NCBI GenBank assembly: GCA_003971905.1
Contig: RSEE01000118.1
Coordinates: forward strand, 62,001-126,000
Direction of reading: 5' to 3'
DNA: 64,000 nt
Origin: Moniliella sp. 'wahieum'
Lineage: Eukaryota > Basidiomycota > Moniliellomycetes > Moniliellales > Moniliellaceae
The position numbers and the translations under genes are program-made. The notes below the pieces were generated by a model. That model saw nothing but the letters and a program-made list of their open reading frames with translations, had not been told where the DNA came from and did not search any database. Positions 21,393 to 33,427 of this stretch are shown here, piece by piece (position 1 is the stretch's first letter; the number at the start of each line of letters is the position of its first letter).

Positions 21393-24300
21393 ATGGATCC
21401 CAGTGTGCCCATTTCTGGCCGCATCACCGCCGCATCCTTCTCCTTCCTCTCCGCCGACGAGATCCGCGCCATCTCCGTCAAGCCCGTCACCAACCCCATC
21501 CTCTTTGACAGCGCCAACCTGCCACCGACGGCGGCCTCTACGACCCCGTCTTTGGCCCGCTCGACAAGGCATCCATGTACGCCCCCTCCCCCTGCCCCCG
21601 GCCCCCTGCCCCGCTGCTGACCCCGTCCCCGCCAGCTGCAAGACATGCTACCTCGTCCTTTGAGTGCCCCGGGCACTTTGGCCACATCAGCCTCCCCGCC
21701 CCCGTCTTCCACCCGCTCTTCATGACGCACATGCACAAGATGCTGCGTGGCACGTGCTTGTACTGCCACCGCTTCCGCGTGCCGGACGAGCTGCTGGCCA
21801 AGTTTGCTGGCGCGCTGCGGCTGCTGGAGTACGGGCTGGTGCAAGCGGCGGATGCGCTGATGAGTCAGCATCCCCATGGCATTTCGCCGCCGAGCTCTTG
21901 GCCGACGCCAACGACCTGCGCTCCCGCAAGGACAAGGACGCCAATGCGCTGACCCAGGACGACGGCGACGCAGGCGCGATCCAACTGGAGAACAAGGAGC
22001 AGGACCGCGAGACGATTGCCGAATTCATTGCCCGTCTGAAGAAGGAGGTTGCGGCCACGATCAATGCCCACCTCAAGCTCCACTCTTCCTCCCGCGAACA
22101 GGCGCAGGACAACGCGACGTTTGACCTGCGAAGTCGCTGATTCGCAGTTCCTGGCAGAGATTTCGAAGCGTAAGCGCTGCCCGCACTGCTCTGCGTACGT
22201 TGTCTTTCCTTTTTTTGCGCCTCGCTCGCCCCCCTCTCGTTCTACAGGGTGAGTCGCTGACACGTGTGATCTGCTTAGGGTTTCCCCGCGCTCCGCAAGG
22301 ACGGCGCGGTGAAGATTGTAGAGGAGTTGCAGCTGGCCGAGCGCGAGGTGCAAGCAACTACAAGCTGGGCATGGCTCGCCCTGATGTCTTCCGTGCGGTG
22401 GCCAACCGTCAGCTGAAAAAAGCAGCGCGCGGCCGCTGGCGATGCGACAATGACGCAATGGACGTCGACGAGGAGGATGACTCGGACGCGGAAGCCAACG
22501 TGGTTGCAGCTCGAGCGGTAAGGCCACTGGCAGTACTGGCCGGTCTACGCGTGTGATGCCCCGACGAGTGCCGGGCCAAGCGGTTGCTGTTTGCGAATGA
22601 GGCGGAGCTTTGCACGCTTCTGTTTGGTCGGCTGGGCAAGACGGATTCATCCATGATGAACGTGCCCGAGTCGTCGGTCAGTGCCACGCGGCATGGTGCG
22701 AACCCGGATGTGTTTTTGTCGATGTGCTTGCTGTGCCGCCTACCCGCTTCGTCCGCCGTCGATGATGAACGGCAAGGTGTTTGAGAATGCGCAGAACGAA
22801 AGCTTGACCAAGGTCATCAAGCGTGGCGCCAAGGTGACCGAGTTGAACGATGCGTTGCAGCGGTCCGCGATGCATGCGCCGCTCGACCCAAGTCTGTCGG
22901 AAGGGGAGCGCATCGCAGCCGAGAAGGCGCATGCCAAGATGCGGCTGCAGACGTACGAGTCGCTGCTGGGGGCGATGATTCAATTGCAAGTGGATGTCAA
23001 CTCGTTTATGGACTCGACCAAGAACCCGGCGGCCAGCACGGGCCGGGCGGTACCGACGGGTGTCAAGCAGCTGATGGAAAAGAAGGAAGGTCTCTTCCGC
23101 AAGAACATGATGGGCAAGCGTGTCAACTTTGCCGCTCGCTCCGTATCTCCCGACGTGAACATTGAGACGAACGAGATTGGTGTGCGCCCGTGTTTGCCAA
23201 GAAACTTACCTACCCCGAACGTGTCACGCCGCACAATGTGGACCACCTTGCGCAACTCGTCATCAATGGCCCTCACGTCCACCCTGGCGCTGTCTCGATT
23301 CGCATGGAGGACGGAAGCGAGACGGTGCTGACCAAGTTGAGCAAGGAAGATCGTACGGCCCTTGCTCGCCAACTGCTCACCCCACAACAAGACTTGTCGC
23401 GCACCTACACGGGCGGGTACAGCAACCAGTACCAAGCGACCCGGACCAATGTGGCGAACAAGGTCGTGATGCGCCACCTGCAGGACGGCGACATTGTGGT
23501 AATGAACCGACAGCCGACGTTGCACAAGCCCTCGATGATGGCCCACAAGGCCCGGGTGCTGCATGGAGAGCGGACGATCGGATGCACTACGCCAACTGCA
23601 ACTCGTACAATGCCGACTTTGACGGCGACGAGATGAACATGCACTTTCCCCAGAGCGAGGCGGCGCGGGCAGAATGCTACAACATTGCCAACACGGACAA
23701 ACCAGTACTTGGTGCCCACGTCGGGCAACCCGCTGCGTGGTCTGATCCAGGACCACGTGGTGGCGGGAACGTGGATGACGTGCAAAGACTCGCTCTTTAC
23801 CCGGGCGAGTACCAACAGCTCCTGTACGGCGCGTTGCGTCCGGAGAATGGCTACTCGGGCGGCGGACGCGTGCTGACAATGCCGCCTGCGATCCTCAAGC
23901 CGCAGCCGCGCTGGACGGGCAAGCAAATCATTTCCACCGTCCTGCTCAACATTCGCAAGCTGCCCCTTACCAGGGGCTCAACCTCCACTCCAAGGCCAAG
24001 GTGGGCGCCAAGTTCTGGGGCAAGGACCATGCGTTGGAGGAGCAAGGGCAAGTGATTGTGTCGGATGGCGAGCTGGTGTCGGGCGTGCTGGACAAGTCGC
24101 AGTTTGGTGCCAGTCGTACGGGTTGGTGCACGCGGTGTACGAGGTGTATGGGTCGGAGATTGCCGGGAAATTGCTCTCGATCCTGTCTCGTCTCTTCTCC
24201 AAGTTCCTCCAACACCGTGCGTTCACGTGCCGGATGGACGACCTGTGCCTCAGCCCCCAGGGCGACGGGACCGTCGTCGCATTCTGGCCGAGAAGACGGA

Positions 24301-26859
24301 TGTCGGTCTGGAGGCGGCACTCAAGACGGTGGGCTTGACGGGAAGAAGACCCGAACGATCCCAACAAAGCAGAACTTGCTGCTCCGGTTGGAAGAGGTGC
24401 TGCGGGACGACAACAAGCAAGCGGCACTGGATTCGGAAGCCATGTCGGCCGCCAACGACATTACCAGTTCGGTAATCAAGGCGACCATTCCCGACGGTCT
24501 CTACCGCAAGTTCCCCCACAACCACATGCAGATGATGACCGTGTCGGGCGCCAAGGGTTCCCCGGTCAATGTGTCTTCGATCTCGTGTATGCTGGGCCAA
24601 CAAGCGCTCGAGGGCCGGCGTGTGGCCGGTGATGGTGAGTGGCAAGACGTGCCCTCGCTTCCGTCCGTTTGAGACGGCGCCCATTGCAGGTGGCTACGTG
24701 GCCGGGCGTTTCTTGACGGCATCAATCGCCGCAAGAGTACTACTTCCACTGCATGGCCGTCGTGAAGGGTTGATTGACACGGCGGTCAAGACGTCGCGTT
24801 CGGGTACTTGCAGCGTTGCTTGATCAAGCACTTGGAAGGCGTGCACGTTGCCTACGACCACACGGTGCGCAACCACGATGGTACGGTGCTGCAGTTCTTC
24901 TATGGTGAAGATGGGCTGGACGTGACCAAATCCAAGTACTTGGAGCAGTTTGACTTTACCGCGCGCAACCTCGAGAGCTTCAAGCAGCGCTACCACTTTG
25001 ACGAGTTGGCCGAGCTCATCGACAAGGGCGTGGTGCAGGACGAAGAGGCTGCAGCGTACATGAAGAAGGCGCTCAAGCACCCTGAAAAGCACCTGCCCGT
25101 CATGAACGTCTTCTCTCCCTCGCGCAACCTGGGCTCCATGTCGGAATCCTTTGCGACCAAGGTAGCCGAGTTTGCTTCGACCAACCCGGACCAGCTGCTG
25201 AGCTTGGGCAAGAAAGAGCGCAGAAAGTTGGCCAAAGCGGGCAAGCCGATTCCGGAAGAAAAAATGCGCTTGGCAGGCCAAGACGACCGTCGAAGCGTTC
25301 AAGGTGATCAACTCGATGCTGTATCGGCAAGCGCGTGGATGCGGGCGAAGCGGTGGGCTGCTGGCTGCCCAGGGGGTTGGTGAACCGTCAACGCAAATGA
25401 CGCTCAACACCTTCCACTTTGCCGGGCACGGTGCCGCCAACGTCACGCTTGGTATCCCGCGTCTGCGTGAGATTGTCATGACGGCCTCGCAGCACATCCA
25501 AACGCCCATTATGCACTTGCCGCTGCTGGAAGGGTACCCCAAGGAGCACGTCAAGCAGCTGTGCAAGGACGGTTCGCGTCTGCTTTTGTCCCAGGTGGTG
25601 GATGAGGCCATCGTCACGGAGCGCATTACTCCCAAATCGGCTGAGACGGGTTGGCAGCGCGCCAAGACGTTTACCGTCCATCTCGACTTTTACCCACCTG
25701 AAGAGACGGCGGAAGAGTACTCGACCACCACGCAGCAGATCCTCCACTGTCTCAAGGTCCAATTTGCGCCCGTGTTTGACAATGAAGTGACGCGCGCCTT
25801 GGACAAGATCCGTCGCGACCGCAACTTGGCACTCAAGACGATTGGCCAAGGTGCCCGCTTCCGTGACCACGTGGACGATGATGGTGAGGAGGAAGACGAA
25901 GAACCATCGGGTCGGCGGGGCGCGGCGGCCAAGGGCCGTCGTAAGGGCAAGAAGGCAGCTGCGCGGGGTGAGGACAGCGAGGAGGAGGAGGAGGAAGACG
26001 GTGGAGATGAAGATGGCGATGCGGACGATGCGAAGCGTTCATCGCGTCGCAAAGGCCAGTCGTCTTACATGGACGATGAGGCGAGCGAAGGGGAGGAATC
26101 CGAGTCGGGCGACTCGGATGCCGAGTCGGAGACGGGCGCTGCGGCAGAGGACTCGGACGACGAGGATGACACCTGGCCAATTCGGCTGCCGACTTGGTCA
26201 CGTACATCCAAGAGCAATCCAAGTACCTCTCGGGCTTCTCGTTTGACACCAAGAAGGGGCTCTGGGCCGAGTTTGAAGTGTCGCTGCCGCGGGACGAGAA
26301 GCTGCTGCTGATCAACTTGGTCGAGTCGGCGTGCCGCAAAGCGGTGATTCGCGAGATTGAGGGCATCAGCCGCATGTTGCCGCCTCAGGCCAAGCCGGGG
26401 GACAAGAAGGCCTCCATCACGGCCGAAGGCATCAACTTCCCCGGCATCTGGGAGTTTGGCTTTGGCAAGGTGGACATGGACCTGATCACGACCAACGACA
26501 TTGGCGCGCTGCTGCACAACTATGGTGTGGAGGCGGCGCGCCAGGCGATCGTCGCTGAGATGGGCGGGATCTTCAAGACGTACGGGATTGGCGTGTCGAT
26601 GCGTCACTTGTATCTGATTGCGGACTACCAAACCGCTCATGGCGGCTTCCGTCCTTTCAACCGGATGGGTCTGGCTACGTCCTCCTCGCCGTTCCAAAAG
26701 GCTTCGTACGAGACGACAATGGGCTTCCTCGGCGACGCTGTGCTCTATGGCGATGCCGACACCCTCTCGACCCCCTCGGGCAAGATTGTGCTCGGCCGCC
26801 CCGTCGCGTCGGGCACGGGCGCCTCGGTGATTCAAATGCCCATGCCAACGGCAGCCTAA
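21393..26859 (+). CDS. RPA190: DNA-directed RNA polymerase I largest subunit (A190)
   Basis: Catalytic subunit of Pol I, which transcribes rDNA in the nucleolus. It starts MDPSVPISGRITAASF. The first intron is 21577-21635, after which the zinc-binding clamp region reads CKTCYLV then SFECPGHFGHI; a second zinc-ligand pair is KRCPHC before an intron at about 22195-22278. The clamp/rudder region VNFAARSVSPDVNIE leads to the active site NADFDGDEMNMHFPQSE at 23609-23660, whose three Asp bind the catalytic Mg. Bridge/trigger region pieces include TLNTFHFAGHGAANVTLG. Pol I-specific features are the long acidic/basic insertion at about 25870-26170 and the C-terminal AYETT-like block SSPFQKASYETTMGFL. 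The protein ends MPMPTAA. Many one-base frame changes occur along its 5.4 kb. Length and domain order are those of a full A190. Confidence 0.95.
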
Positions 26860-27485
26860 TCTTCCCGACGGCTTGTTGCTCTGTACTCGAAAAAAAAAAG
26901 TTTTCTCGACTTGTATCCCTTTCCCCCTCCACCCCCCTCATTAACCGCATTGGTATCCTTGTTATCCAGCTCCCTTTATCGTAGTGTTTGTAGCCGACTT
27001 GGGGTAGACGGGCGCTCCTCGTGCACAGTGCAAGAGGTAGGCGTCACTTGCCAATTGCCTGGGCTAGACCAACAGCGTCAAAAATTAGTTAGGGCGTGGG
27101 CAAACTGGAGAGCGGCTAACCCCCGGTAGGGAGCGGGCGTCACCGCATCACCCTACCTACCTGCCCGCTCAGTCTGAGCGACCTGTGCTGTCCACCACTA
27201 CCTAAGCTCACAACCACAAGCTCTCTGTCGTACGTACATAGTCCGCACTCTACGCCAGGCACAGTCAGCTCGACCTGCCGAATGCTTATACCACCTAGCT
27301 TCCGTCCGAGCCGCCTCCACCGACCTGGTCGCCCTTTCCTGTTCCGCACCTCATCCTAGTGTCTGTCCCTTTGGTTCAGCTGTATGTCTTTTTCGCTCTG
27401 CCACCTCTTCCTGCCGCAGCCCTCGACAAAGTGGGAGGGAGCAATCGATGATTTGACTTGGTAGCCACAGCAGTAGGTGGGCAGC
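26860..27485. other. Intergenic region between convergent RPA190 and ATP7
   Basis: The 3' flanks of two convergent genes. It includes a short A-run (AAAAAAAAA) at about 26891-26899 close after the RPA190 stop. No gene or structured RNA is seen. Confidence 0.5.
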
Positions 27486-28098
27486 TTAAATGACCGAAAG
27501 CGAGCCAAACTTCTCGTAGTACCCGGGGACGCCCCACTTGCCGTTCTTGACCATCTCGGCGACGGTGGCCTGGATTTCGGGCTTGGCATTGATCACGTCC
27601 GTCGTGGTCAGCTGGTCGGCCGGGCGGGCCTGGGCAATGTTGTCGAGCGTGGCCTTGAGGGAGACCAGTTCGCTGTCGACCTTCTTTGCCGACGCTTCGG
27701 CCTGCTCCACTGCCTTGGCCTCAAAGGCCTCGATGGCCTTGACCTGCGACGACACGTCGTACGTCACCGGCTGGAACTTGGCCACCAGGCCTTCCAGCTC
27801 ATCCACCACCTTGGCGTTCTGGAAACAAGCCAGACCACCGCATGTCAGACACGGGGACACGTTCGTCGAGCAGTGCGCACCGGGGGGTCTAGAGCAGGGG
27901 AGAAGGACGAACCTTGAGGACGCTGCGGTAGTGGGCAAAGTCGACGGTCGTCGGCTCGGCCTGGAGGGAGACAAGGTGCTTCTTGGCGTCGTCGGCGCGC
28001 TTCTTGAACGCGGCCAGGCCCGACACGGTCTCGGGGCCGAGGGCGAGCTGGGAGTAGACCTTGGCAAAGTCGACGGCGACGCGGCGGGTGGGCAGCAT
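27486..28098 (-). CDS. ATP7: Mitochondrial F1Fo ATP synthase subunit d
   Basis: A peripheral-stalk subunit that links F1 to Fo in the inner membrane. Exon 1 starts MLPTRRVAVDFAKVYSQLAL and continues AFKKRADDAKKHLVSLQ and VDFAHYRSVLK, typical of the family. A 94-nt intron (27819-27912) follows. Exon 2 has NAKVVDELEGLVAKFQP, a coiled helix rich in Glu/Lys/Ala, and the conserved end VPGYYEKFGSLSVI. The length is about 173 residues, as expected. No frame change was needed, unlike most neighbours. The start was chosen at the ATG giving the short MLPTRR N-terminus; longer in-frame extensions upstream are Pro/Cys-rich and unlike the family. Confidence 0.93.
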
Positions 28099-28538
28099 GG
28101 CGGAGGGCGCGGGTGGTGGGCAGCGGCCTCGGGCAGCCACGGAGCAGCGGCGTAGCAGCACCCGACGCAGCAGCAGCATAGCAGCATCGCAGCACCCGCC
28201 GCCGCCAGCGTGCAGCGCCTGCATCCCGCACCGCGCCAGTGTTGTGCGCGGGCGAAGAAGGCGAGGCACGGCGAGGCTAGGGTTGCTGGCCTGCGTTCTT
28301 CGTAATGCACAATGCGCTGCTGCTTACGTCAGGGCACCCCCCGGTCATGTGACCGGGGCGAGCGCTGGGAGGCGCTCCTCCATCCGGGTGGAGTACTGGG
28401 TGGGTGGCTGAATACAACTCAGCTGGCGGCTGAGCCTCAGCGCAGCCCAGTGCGCTCAGCCTCAGCCGAGCGCCGCCCAGCGCCGCCTCAGCACGCGCCG
28501 CCGCACCCATGTAGGTGCGTCTGCCGCCACCAGCTGCC

Positions 28539-30159
28539 ATGCCTCCCCCGCGCGCCCCGGCCGCCTTCCTCGCGCCCCGTGCGCGCCGCCCCGACACCGA
28601 CGCCGACGACTCTGATGCCCCCTCCGACTCGGCATACAGCCGCGTCAGTCTCCACACGCTCCGCCGCCCGTCCCTGCGCACCTCGGCCCCCCACCAGCTC
28701 GCCGGGGGAGCTGGAGGCCGAGCCCGATGCGGCGGCCGTGGCCGATACGAGTGTGGCAGGCGTTACCTACCGTGGCTTTACCGAGCGCTCTGATCATTTG
28801 GCCCTGCCGCCCCGGCGGCAAGGTCGTCTGGCGCGTCTGCGCCAGCATGTACGGCATTGGATCGAAGGCCCGCCGCCGTCGGACCCAGATCGTCTTCTCG
28901 ACCCGGCCTACAAGCCGCTCACCGCGGCCGAGCGTCGGCGTGTGCTCGTCTCGGTCGCAACCAAGGTGACTCTCATCTTCACAGCCTCGGTCGTGGTGCT
29001 TGGCCTGACGCTGTACTGGAGTTTGCCCCGGGTGGACCCGGAGGACAAGGAAGCTTTCCGCTTGCCTCGCTCGTTTGACCAACTCAAGGCACTCAACACG
29101 CTGCTCAAACGGTACAAGGACCGATACAATGCGCGCCTGCTCCTCTCCTGGCTTGCCATCTACTTTTTTCTCCAGACCTTTGCTGTGCCTGGAAGCATGT
29201 ACATGTCCATCATTTGCGGCGCGGTCTGGGGCACCAAAGTGGCGTATCCCCTTGTTGTTTGTGTACGTTTCTGATTCCCTTGCTTGGCTGTGCCTGGCTT
29301 TGGGTTGCCTGGCTCGACCCTCGTCTCATTACCTTTTTTTGGCCTTGCTGACGTTCTCTCCCTGACCCTTCCCTACCCCGCCCCGCTCTGGTCAGACCAT
29401 CGCAACGGGTGCATCTCTGGCGTACCTGCTGAGCAAGCCAATGGGGGAACTACTGCGTGTGCTTCCCAACTGGAAGCGGCGTGTGGACAGCTGGAAAGTG
29501 CGAATCAACCAAGAATCGAATCTGATCAGTTACTTGGTCGTGGTGCGCATGGCGCCCGTTCCGCCCCACAGTGTGATCAATGTGCTCGCCCCGCACTTGG
29601 GCATCAGTCTGCCCACCTTTTGGATTTCCACTGCGCTGGGGATTGCGGCCGTGTCGTTTATCCATGTGACGATTGGCCAAAAGTTGGACGAGATGGCAAG
29701 TCCAGACGAGTTCAACCTCTTCTCGCTCCACAACGCCTCATCTTGGGCGGCATGATCCTCGCCGCTCTGGTGCCTGTGGCCATTCGCAAGTTCTCTACCG
29801 CCCCGCCGCTCGAGGATGCGCCTGGTCCCGAGGGCCAAATTGCTCTGCCGGACCAGGAGGCGGACGGTCCCGTGCGCCCAAGCGGGCGTCGCACAATCAA
29901 GGTGCTGGAGTGGAGGATGTGTCGGACGATGAGTTACCGGGGCTCGGGCTCGAGTCGAGTGCGCTCGGGTCACGTACAGGCACCCGTGCTGCTCCCGCCT
30001 TGGTTCCTCGGCCCCGCGTCGCTGCTCCCTCACGAGATGGACGCGGATATCGTGCTCAATCCGTTCGACTCGGAGGAAGAGGAGGAGGAGGAGGACACGC
30101 GTGAATTGGAGGTGGATCCGTCGGTTTGGACGGACACGCGGCGTTCGGGACCGCTGTGA
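28539..30159 (+). CDS. VTT (SNARE-associated) domain membrane protein, TMEM41/TVP38 type
   Basis: A multi-span membrane protein of the DedA/VTT family; eukaryotic members act in ER or Golgi lipid scrambling and membrane traffic. A Ser/Asp-rich N-tail ([18 protein letters not shown]) is followed by ATKVTLIFTASVVVLGL (TM1) and FFLQTFAVPGSMYMSII, the family's re-entrant P-G-S motif. A 133-nt intron lies at 29263-29395. The second half has ASLAYLLSKPMGELL, SYLVVVRMAPVPPHSVINV (the conserved R-x-x-P-x-x-P-x-x-x-x-N core) and SFIHVTIGQKLDEM. The tail is acidic (EEEEEEEDTREL). The FAVPGS sequence and R-MAPVPPHSVIN resemble TMEM41 more than yeast TVP38. Frame changes occur near 28690, 29740 and 29900. 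Repeat words of CTCAGC type lie just upstream at 28425-28500. Confidence 0.85.
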
Positions 30160-30812
30160 GCGCAGGGTCCGAACGTACTCGTCGCGTACTTCGGGGTTTT
30201 CATGCTTACTGGTCGGGCTGTGGTTGTTACCTTTTGTCGTCTTTTTCATACATTTGGGCTGTGGCTAATTATCGATTAATCCTGTTTGATGGTGTGTGTA
30301 CCTGTGTCTGTTTGCTGTAGCACATATATCTGTGGTGGGACGCGTGGGACAGTCGGGGCTCGAGCGCGGTTCCAAGGCAATGCAATCGTTGTCGTTCAAG
30401 AAAGCGAACGCTCCGCAAGCAAATCAGCTGTGAGAGGTAAGGGTGGGTGATTTGACAGCCGAATCAGCAGACCAAAAGCCAGCTCTGATCCGGGCAGGGC
30501 ACATCAAGCATGTGGCAATCCAACAAGAATCCGAGCTAGTAACAATTCAGGAGGAAATGGCGGAGAGTCAATGCCTCCGACGAGGCAAGGATCGTTCAGG
30601 GGGGGGGGGCAGTGCGCACCTCCCTGACGAGCAAAAGACAGGACCGAGGGCGAACAGGACCAAAGTAAGGTGAAACGCGCAGGGCACAGTCCCAACAGAT
30701 ACAGCCCGGCCAGCGGGGGGCATCCCACTCTTCTCTAGCCAGCTAGAGGGTTAGATGGAGAAGGAGGAAGGCGGGTGGGGGTGGAGGGTGGGGTGGGGGG
30801 GGGGTTGAATGC
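30160..30812. other. Intergenic region
   Basis: The 3' flank of the VTT-domain gene and of the convergent unknown gene. Contains an 11-G run at about 30599-30609 and a G-rich stretch at about 30770-30805. No gene seen. Confidence 0.5.
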
Positions 30813-32081
30813 TTAGTAGACCAGTCCGGCACGGACACCGAGACGCTGGACCATCTTGCGTCCGGCCAAACGCTTGCTCACCGTACGGGGACGATCCGGG
30901 AAGCAAGACTGGGTAGGAGAGGGCGAGCGCTCGTCGTCGGTCTCCATTTCCTCCTGAAACACAGGGGAGGAAGGAAGTGCTGGATCCCAGTGGAGCGAAC
31001 CACAATCCTCCTCCTGGGTTGGAGGGTTGTGGCCGTGGGCGGGGCAAGACTTGGGCCAAACTAAGGTCGATGTCCATCTCGTCCTCAAATGCCTCCCCTT
31101 GAACCGGTCAAAGGGGGCAGTGGGGGGCAGAGAGCTCGTCGGGGCATGGGGCTCGTGCTGCTGGACATGCACGCTTGCATTGTTCTCACCGCCGCAGCCC
31201 TGCGTCGGAGGGGTGATGAGAACGGTGGGGATGGGCAATTCGGTGGCACATCCCTGGACCGACCGCGGCGTGTCCGGCGGCGAACAGGACTCTCTGACCA
31301 TGCCCATGCCCACCTCCAGCTCCAACTCCAGGCCCAGCCCTAGGCCCACGCGGGAGGCTCCACACTGTCCGGGGGGGTGACAATGATCTGCGGCGGACCA
31401 AGGGGGGCGTCCTGGCCCGGCTCGTACGCGGACTGGAGCCTGAGTGGGACGAGCTACTAAGGCGGCGCTGGACAGCACGGCGCATGGCAAGTGACACGCG
31501 CGACGGCGTGCCGGGCGGGGAGAGGCGGTGGGAAAGGGTACAGACGAGGGGAGAGGTAGAGGGACCGGGATGATGGAATGCACGACCGTCGATAGCCGCC
31601 TGACGCGGCTGGCTCGAGGGCGCAGGGAGCGGAGGGGTCACGGTAGGGCCAGTGCGTCCAAGCGGGGCGGGGCCCACGATGTGGTCCCAGTCCCAGCACT
31701 CGATCAGCGGACTGCTGCTGGCGTCCGAGGCAGCCATCCAAGCAGGGGTGGGGTCGATGCGGAAGGTGGTAACGCGCGGCGGATGAGACACGTGAGTAAG
31801 GGTGCCGGGCGCGACGGACTCGATGGGCACCGGGAACTCTTCGCCATAGGTTTGGTGCCAACAGCGGGGTGGACACCGACCGCAGCAAAGTCGCGGAGGG
31901 AGCCGAGAGATGTGCACGGCGAGCTGGTCGCGCTTTCCACCTCGTCATCGCTCGTGTCCACTAGGGCTGGGACAGGGGCGGTGTCGAGGTCCAAATCACA
32001 GCCGACTCCGTGTCGCGGGGGAGGCAACACCAGCGCAGACCAGGCCAGCTGGATGGAGCAGAGAGGAGGCAAGGCAGACAT
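30813..32081 (-). CDS. Hypothetical Ser/Pro-rich, probably disordered protein
   Basis: Coding-like sequence from MSALPPLCSIQLAWSALV to a basic end, KRLAGRKMVQRLGVRAGLVY. Between them are acidic patches (DTSDDEVESATSS, EDEMDIDLSLAQVL, EEMETDDERSPSP) and a short conserved-looking block, SVAPGTLTHVSHPPRVTT with AWMAASDASSSPLIECWDWD. Composition suggests a disordered regulatory protein, perhaps nuclear. I do not recognise a domain. Frame changes occur at about 31850, 31420 and 31000. Left and right ends are the first and last coding-like residues, so confidence in the exact start is low. Confidence 0.45.
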
Positions 32082-33427
32082 GTGGAAAAGAAAAGGACGG
32101 ATGGCAGGGGGCTAAAACGGGGCAGAACAGGGAGATGGGAGGTGAGCTGGGCAGGCCACGCGGAAATGGGAGGTGTCCATGGTCAGCCGTGCTCTCAGCA
32201 GAACACCGTCACGCTTACCGGCCATTCACATACGTACCGACGGAACAGAGGGCAGTGGGACAAACAGAGGGCGGCCAGCCGCAGAAGACGAAGAGAATGT
32301 GCGGGAGAGGGGGCGAGGGAGGAGGAGGGGGGCAGATAGGTAGGAGGGAGCGAAGGGAGAGAAGAGGTAGAAGGGAGAGAGGAGGTGGAAGGTGGGGGTG
32401 GCGAAACAGTACCACTGAGGCTGGAAGCTTAAGCGCCCAGAGCAGCCCATAGCCCCACGACCCTGATCAGGTCACTAGCAGGGGGCAGCAGTACAGTGAC
32501 TGGTGATCTGACTAGACTAGCCTCGTGGCTCGTCCTGCGGTGAGCCCTGCAACGCTCCACCAGTGCTGCGTGGCTTTGCGTGGCGGACCCGAGCGGCGCG
32601 ACTGGCGCCGTGCGAGCGCAACGCGCCACTGCGGCCGTGCCTGGGGCTGCTCCACGTGCAGCGCTGCCCGCCGCCGATCCTTCCTGGCACGGAAGGAGGG
32701 GGGCAGTGTGGCCCTGCGCTGCCATGCCGGCGGTGGGGACGGTGGAAGGCACCGCGCCAGTCCCCGGGCGCTGCGCCAGGGCACTGCGCTCCTGTGCCCC
32801 GCTGCTCTCGGCTCGCTCTGGGCAACTGTGCAGGATCAGCGGCCATCGGTCATCGATCCGATCCCAGAGACCTCCTTATTGGGCCTTGCCTCTTCGTACG
32901 TTCATACGCTCACACACCACAGAGCAGTCTTTCCATCAGCAACGTGCCACGCTCCTCCCGGCCTCTCCATTGTCGCTCCCACACGAGCGAGGCAGCTCGA
33001 GCACGTTGACCGTTGAGGCTTGACGCGTTGACGCGTTGATGCTCAACGGTGCACACGTTAAGACTCAATATACACGCTGCAATCGTGAAGCTTTTTGAAC
33101 TGGCTTGAAGCTTGAAGCTTGAATGGCACTGCTCCATAATAGCTTACCAATGGTGTAGCAATCAGTTGCACTCAGGGGTTGGACACCTTAAGACAAAGGC
33201 CCTACCCCTATCTGACTAGCCCTGCGAGCTCTCCACCGTCACTACAGCCGCCCTAGAGACACTGGGACGCTCACCACGCCGCTGGCCCACCGTGAAGCCA
33301 ACCCCCTACTCCCCTCTCGGCCCAGGACACTAACACCAAGCAGACCATGTGATATTGCCAATATATACGCAGGTGCTCACGAGTACATGTGCTTGTGCCC
33401 AACACGCTGGGAGCTACGCGCTCGGGG
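32082..33427. other. Repeat-rich intergenic region
   Basis: No gene seen. About 32290-32400 is purine-rich (GAGAGG/GGAGGG). A GCGTTGACGCGTTGA-like repeat lies at about 33014-33050 and an AAGCTTGA tandem at about 33085-33120, matching the words near 780-800. Confidence 0.5.
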
